Below, one piece after another: positions 5,012-7,300 of a stretch of DNA of 7,300 nucleotides. The notes under the pieces were generated by a model that did no database searches, was not told the DNA's origin, and worked only from the letters and a program-made list of their open reading frames with translations. The DNA is from Nitrosotalea sp. (lineage in GTDB: Archaea; Thermoproteota; Nitrososphaeria; Nitrososphaerales; Nitrosopumilaceae): positions 1 to 7,300 of the forward strand of contig JARLFW010000157.1 of the NCBI GenBank assembly GCA_031296345.1, given 5' to 3'. A program made the translations under genes and the position numbers. Each line of letters starts with the position of its first letter. Positions within the stretch are counted from its first letter, which is position 1.

Positions 5012-6214
5012 ATGCTTGAGAGATTCACTTTTCGAGATGTTGATTCTGCATACGCATCATTTTTGAAACATTCTGGATTACAAGAATGTGTTATACTACA
5101 AACTTGCAATAGAGTTGAACTTTTTGGTTGTACAAATACTACTGATCTTGAAAAAATAAAAAAGACATGGGCATCTGTTGCAGGACTTGAAGAACATGCG
5201 TTTAAGGATAATCTTGAGATAAGCAAAGGAACTGATGCATATGCACATTTGCTCAAGCTTACCTCTGGACTCGACTCTCTTGTAATAGGGGAAGAACAGA
5301 TACTTGGGCAGGTGAAAGACTCTATCAGTACTGCTCGTGGACTCAAGGCATCTGGAGATAATCTCAATACTTTGTTTGACAAAGCAATTAGAATTGGTTC
5401 TAGAGTACGTCAATCAACTGGAATTAGCAAGGGTAGTATCTCTGTTGGATCAATGGCAGTAAATCTTGCAGAAGAAAATGTTGATGATCTAAAATCAAAG
5501 CATATTTTGTTGATTGGAACAGGCGAAGCAGCTAGTTTAGTTGCAAAATCACTCAAAAAACGAGAAATTGATTTTCTTGTTACTAGTAGAACATTTGAGC
5601 GTTCAAAGGCTTTTGCCGAAACTGCTGGTGGAAAGCCAATGCCATTTGATGAAGCTACATCTAATTTCAAATCAATCGATGTGTTGTTTGTAGCTACTGT
5701 TGCACCATATTTTCTTGTTACATATGATAGAGTAAAAGAAGCAATGGAGTCTCGTAAAGATGGGATGCTCATAATGGATCTTTCTAATCCAAGAACTGTG
5801 GACGATAAAGTTTCAACCATTGATAAAATCAAGGTAATGAACATGGACCAAATTGCAGAGATGGTAGACAAGAACATGCAGACTAGGATGGGAGTAGTGT
5901 CTTCAGAAGAACAAATTATTAATGAAGAGCTTCCTGTAGTAGAAGCAGCGATGAAGAGACTTGAAGTTGAACCAATCGTCACTAATGTATTCAAGGAGAT
6001 AGACCAAGCACGAGTCAAAGAACTGAAGAAAGCTCTTCAGATGCTAGGTGAAAAAGATAAGCAAAAAATACGAATTATTGACCAACTTACTCAGGCAATA
6101 GTTGAAGATATCATGTCAATTCCCATGAATAATCTACGAAAAGCCTCAGAACAAGGTGATTCTGAATTTCTTAAAAATGTCACAAAACTCTTTGATTATA
6201 AGACAAGAGAGTAA
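5012..6214 (+). CDS. hemA: glutamyl-tRNA reductase
   Basis: Reduces glutamyl-tRNA(Glu) to glutamate-1-semialdehyde with NADPH, the first committed step of C5 tetrapyrrole synthesis. In 400 residues from ATG 5012: the catalytic motif ECVILQTCNRVELFG (25-39, nucleophile Cys32), SGLDSLVIGEEQILGQVK (85-102), RVRQSTGISKGSISVGSMAV (131-150), an NADPH-binding domain (HILLIGTGEAASLVAKSL, 164-181; TSRTFERS, 191-198) and a helical dimerisation domain (about 300-400). The N-terminus is short for the family. The same frame continues upstream as INARVTFRKSPIH (4973-5011), matching the missing first beta strand, but has no ATG, GTG or TTG before a stop at 4949-4951. The true start is probably CTG 4958, or ATG 4968 if one base is missing after it. 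5012 is the first conventional codon. Second gene of the sirC operon. Confidence 0.93.
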   Translation: MLERFTFRDVDSAYASFLKHSGLQECVILQTCNRVELFGCTNTTDLEKIKKTWASVAGLEEHAFKDNLEISKGTDAYAHLLKLTSGLDSLVIGEEQILGQVKDSISTARGLKASGDNLNTLFDKAIRIGSRVRQSTGISKGSISVGSMAVNLAEENVDDLKSKHILLIGTGEAASLVAKSLKKREIDFLVTSRTFERSKAFAETAGGKPMPFDEATSNFKSIDVLFVATVAPYFLVTYDRVKEAMESRKDGMLIMDLSNPRTVDDKVSTIDKIKVMNMDQIAEMVDKNMQTRMGVVSSEEQIINEELPVVEAAMKRLEVEPIVTNVFKEIDQARVKELKKALQMLGEKDKQKIRIIDQLTQAIVEDIMSIPMNNLRKASEQGDSEFLKNVTKLFDYKTRE

Positions 6215-6216
6215 CA

Positions 6217-6225
6217 AATTATATT
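6217..6225 (+). promoter_or_regulatory. possible internal TATA box before hemB
   Basis: AATTATATT in the 34-nt hemA-hemB gap is centred 28 nt before ATG 6249, so hemB may also have its own leaderless promoter. A weak AAGGT (6234-6238) could serve as ribosome site on the longer transcript. Confidence 0.35.
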
Positions 6226-6248
6226 GCTAAAAAAAGGTATTTTGTATA

Positions 6249-7229
6249 ATGTCTTTTCCTAATTTAAGACTGAGACGTCTAAGAAAAACTGGTAAAATTA
6301 GAGAACTTTTAGAAGAAGTGAGACTTTCTCCAAAGGATCTCATATGTCCAATTTTTGTCCAAGAGGATCTGAAATCAAAAATCCCTGGAAGTTCCATGCC
6401 GGGTATGGAGAGACTTGCATTATCTGATGTAACAAATGAAGTAAATTCAATTGCAGAATTGAAAATTCCAGCAGTAATGGTATTTGGAATACCCACTCAG
6501 AAAGATGAACATGGTACATCTGCTTTTACTCAGAATGGAATTGTACAAAAAACAATTTCTGAAATTAGAAAAAATCTTGGAGATAATATTGCGATTATGG
6601 CAGATGTTTGTCTTTGTCAGTATACTAGTTCTGGCCATTGTGGACTTGTAAAAGGAGACAAAATAGATAATGATTCTAGTCTTGAAACATTGGCAAAAAT
6701 TGCAGTAAGTCAAGCTCAAGCAGGAGTAGATGTTGTATCGCCATCCGCCATGATGGATGGACAAGTAAAAGCAATTAGACAAGGTCTTGATGATGCTGGT
6801 TTTCATGATGTTGCAATAATGTCCCACTCTGCAAAACATCGCTCTTCATTATATTCTCCTTTTAAAGATATGGCACATTCTGCTCCGCAGTTTGGAGACA
6901 GAAAGACCTACCAATTACCATATACTAATCCAAAAGAAGCAATGCGTGAAGTTGAAACTGACATACAAGAGGGAGTAGATATTGTTATGATAAAACCCGC
7001 ACTTGCATATCTTGACTTGATTTCTATGACGAGAGCAAAATTCAACATACCTATAGCAGCATACAGCGTCTCAGGAGAATATGCCCTAGTCAAGGCAGCT
7101 GCTATGGCGGGGTATATTGATGAAACAGAGGTAACACTTGAGATTCTTACTGCAATCAAGCGTGCTGGTGCAGATATGATAGTAACATATTTCTCAAAGG
7201 GTGCAGCAAAAGCACTCAACGAGAGATGA
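6249..7229 (+). CDS. hemB: porphobilinogen synthase (delta-aminolevulinate dehydratase)
   Basis: Condenses two 5-aminolevulinate molecules to porphobilinogen in the cytoplasm. 326 residues, the normal family length, with the N-terminal arm (RRLRKTGKIRELL) used for oligomer contacts. The cysteine zinc site DVCLCQYTSSGHCG (119-132: Cys121, Cys123, Cys131) marks it as the zinc-dependent type rather than the magnesium-only type. Active-site lysines are in MSHSAKHRSSLYSPFKD (191-207, Lys196) and VMIKPALAYLD (246-256, Schiff-base Lys249); VVSPSAMMDG (162-171) is also conserved. It follows hemA by 34 nt in the same direction and overlaps the next gene by ATGA. Nothing unusual is seen in the conserved residues. 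Confidence 0.97.
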   Translation: MSFPNLRLRRLRKTGKIRELLEEVRLSPKDLICPIFVQEDLKSKIPGSSMPGMERLALSDVTNEVNSIAELKIPAVMVFGIPTQKDEHGTSAFTQNGIVQKTISEIRKNLGDNIAIMADVCLCQYTSSGHCGLVKGDKIDNDSSLETLAKIAVSQAQAGVDVVSPSAMMDGQVKAIRQGLDDAGFHDVAIMSHSAKHRSSLYSPFKDMAHSAPQFGDRKTYQLPYTNPKEAMREVETDIQEGVDIVMIKPALAYLDLISMTRAKFNIPIAAYSVSGEYALVKAAAMAGYIDETEVTLEILTAIKRAGADMIVTYFSKGAAKALNER

Positions 7230-7300
7230 GAGAAGACCAGTCATTTGAGATAACACGAGCTTACGACCTATTGCCACATGTAGTTGGTGAAAGTTGGGCA
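7226..7300 (+). CDS. start of an unrecognised gene coupled to hemB (partial)
   Basis: ATG 7226 overlaps the hemB stop (ATGA) and opens a frame of 25 codons to the window edge: MREDQSFEITRAYDLLPHVV then GESWA. The overlap and open frame support a real gene in the hem operon. The peptide does not show the expected beginnings of HemL (an IPGG-SPVR block) or HemC, so I give no function. No membrane segment is visible in the part present. Confidence 0.55.
   Translation, partial: MREDQSFEITRAYDLLPHVVGESWA

Noticed and set aside
5410..6018. 202-codon open frame on the minus strand opposite hemA
   Set aside because: It lies wholly within the well-supported hemA gene. The translation is rich in Ser, Thr and Ile as expected of an antisense shadow, and it has no promoter or recognisable motif.
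1..7300. CRISPR array, tRNA or rRNA genes
   Set aside because: No regularly spaced direct repeats and no tRNA cloverleaf or rRNA-like sequence was seen on either strand by eye.

Overview
The window looks like an AT-rich chromosome segment of an ammonia-oxidising archaeon, phylum Nitrososphaerota (Thaumarchaeota), probably the Nitrosopumilus/Nitrosarchaeum-like group. This rests on protein character: an AhbA-AhbB-type siroheme decarboxylase, a SirC/Met8-like dehydrogenase and archaeal-type HemA and HemB side by side, a chlorite-dismutase-family protein next to a DUF1802 protein, TATA boxes about 25-30 nt before start codons (leaderless style), and TTG starts. No database search was possible, so the genus is not determined.

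Left part (1-909, minus strand): a patch of broken genes. From right to left there is a 31-residue membrane-anchor fragment, a linker fragment, a 122-codon ORF of unknown function, the C-terminal end of a DDE-type transposase with a frameshift, and a membrane-protein fragment with a frameshift that runs off the left edge. The breaks that can be resolved fit loss of a single base.

Middle (995-3206, plus strand): a compact three-gene operon, each gene overlapping the next by 4 nt: a chlorite dismutase/HemQ-family protein, a DUF1802 protein and an aldo/keto reductase. The last two have good Shine-Dalgarno sequences. The operon ends tail-to-tail with, and overlapping, the ahb gene.

Right part (3203-7300): tetrapyrrole genes. 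On the minus strand is an ahbA-ahbB fusion (siroheme decarboxylase) interrupted by one in-frame UGA. It is divergent from a plus-strand run of sirC, hemA, hemB and the first 25 codons of an unrecognised gene. A perfect 8-bp inverted repeat sits between the two divergent TATA boxes and is a candidate shared operator. hemA encodes recognisable N-terminal family sequence upstream of its first conventional start codon.

Together: HemA and HemB make glutamate-1-semialdehyde and porphobilinogen, the early precursors. SirC takes precorrin-2 to sirohydrochlorin, and Ahb decarboxylates siroheme on the siroheme-dependent archaeal route to heme. The HemQ-like protein of the neighbouring operon could act at the last step (iron-coproporphyrin III to heme) or in another heme-linked role. 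HemL, HemC, HemD, the uroporphyrinogen methyltransferase, AhbC and AhbD are not in the window.
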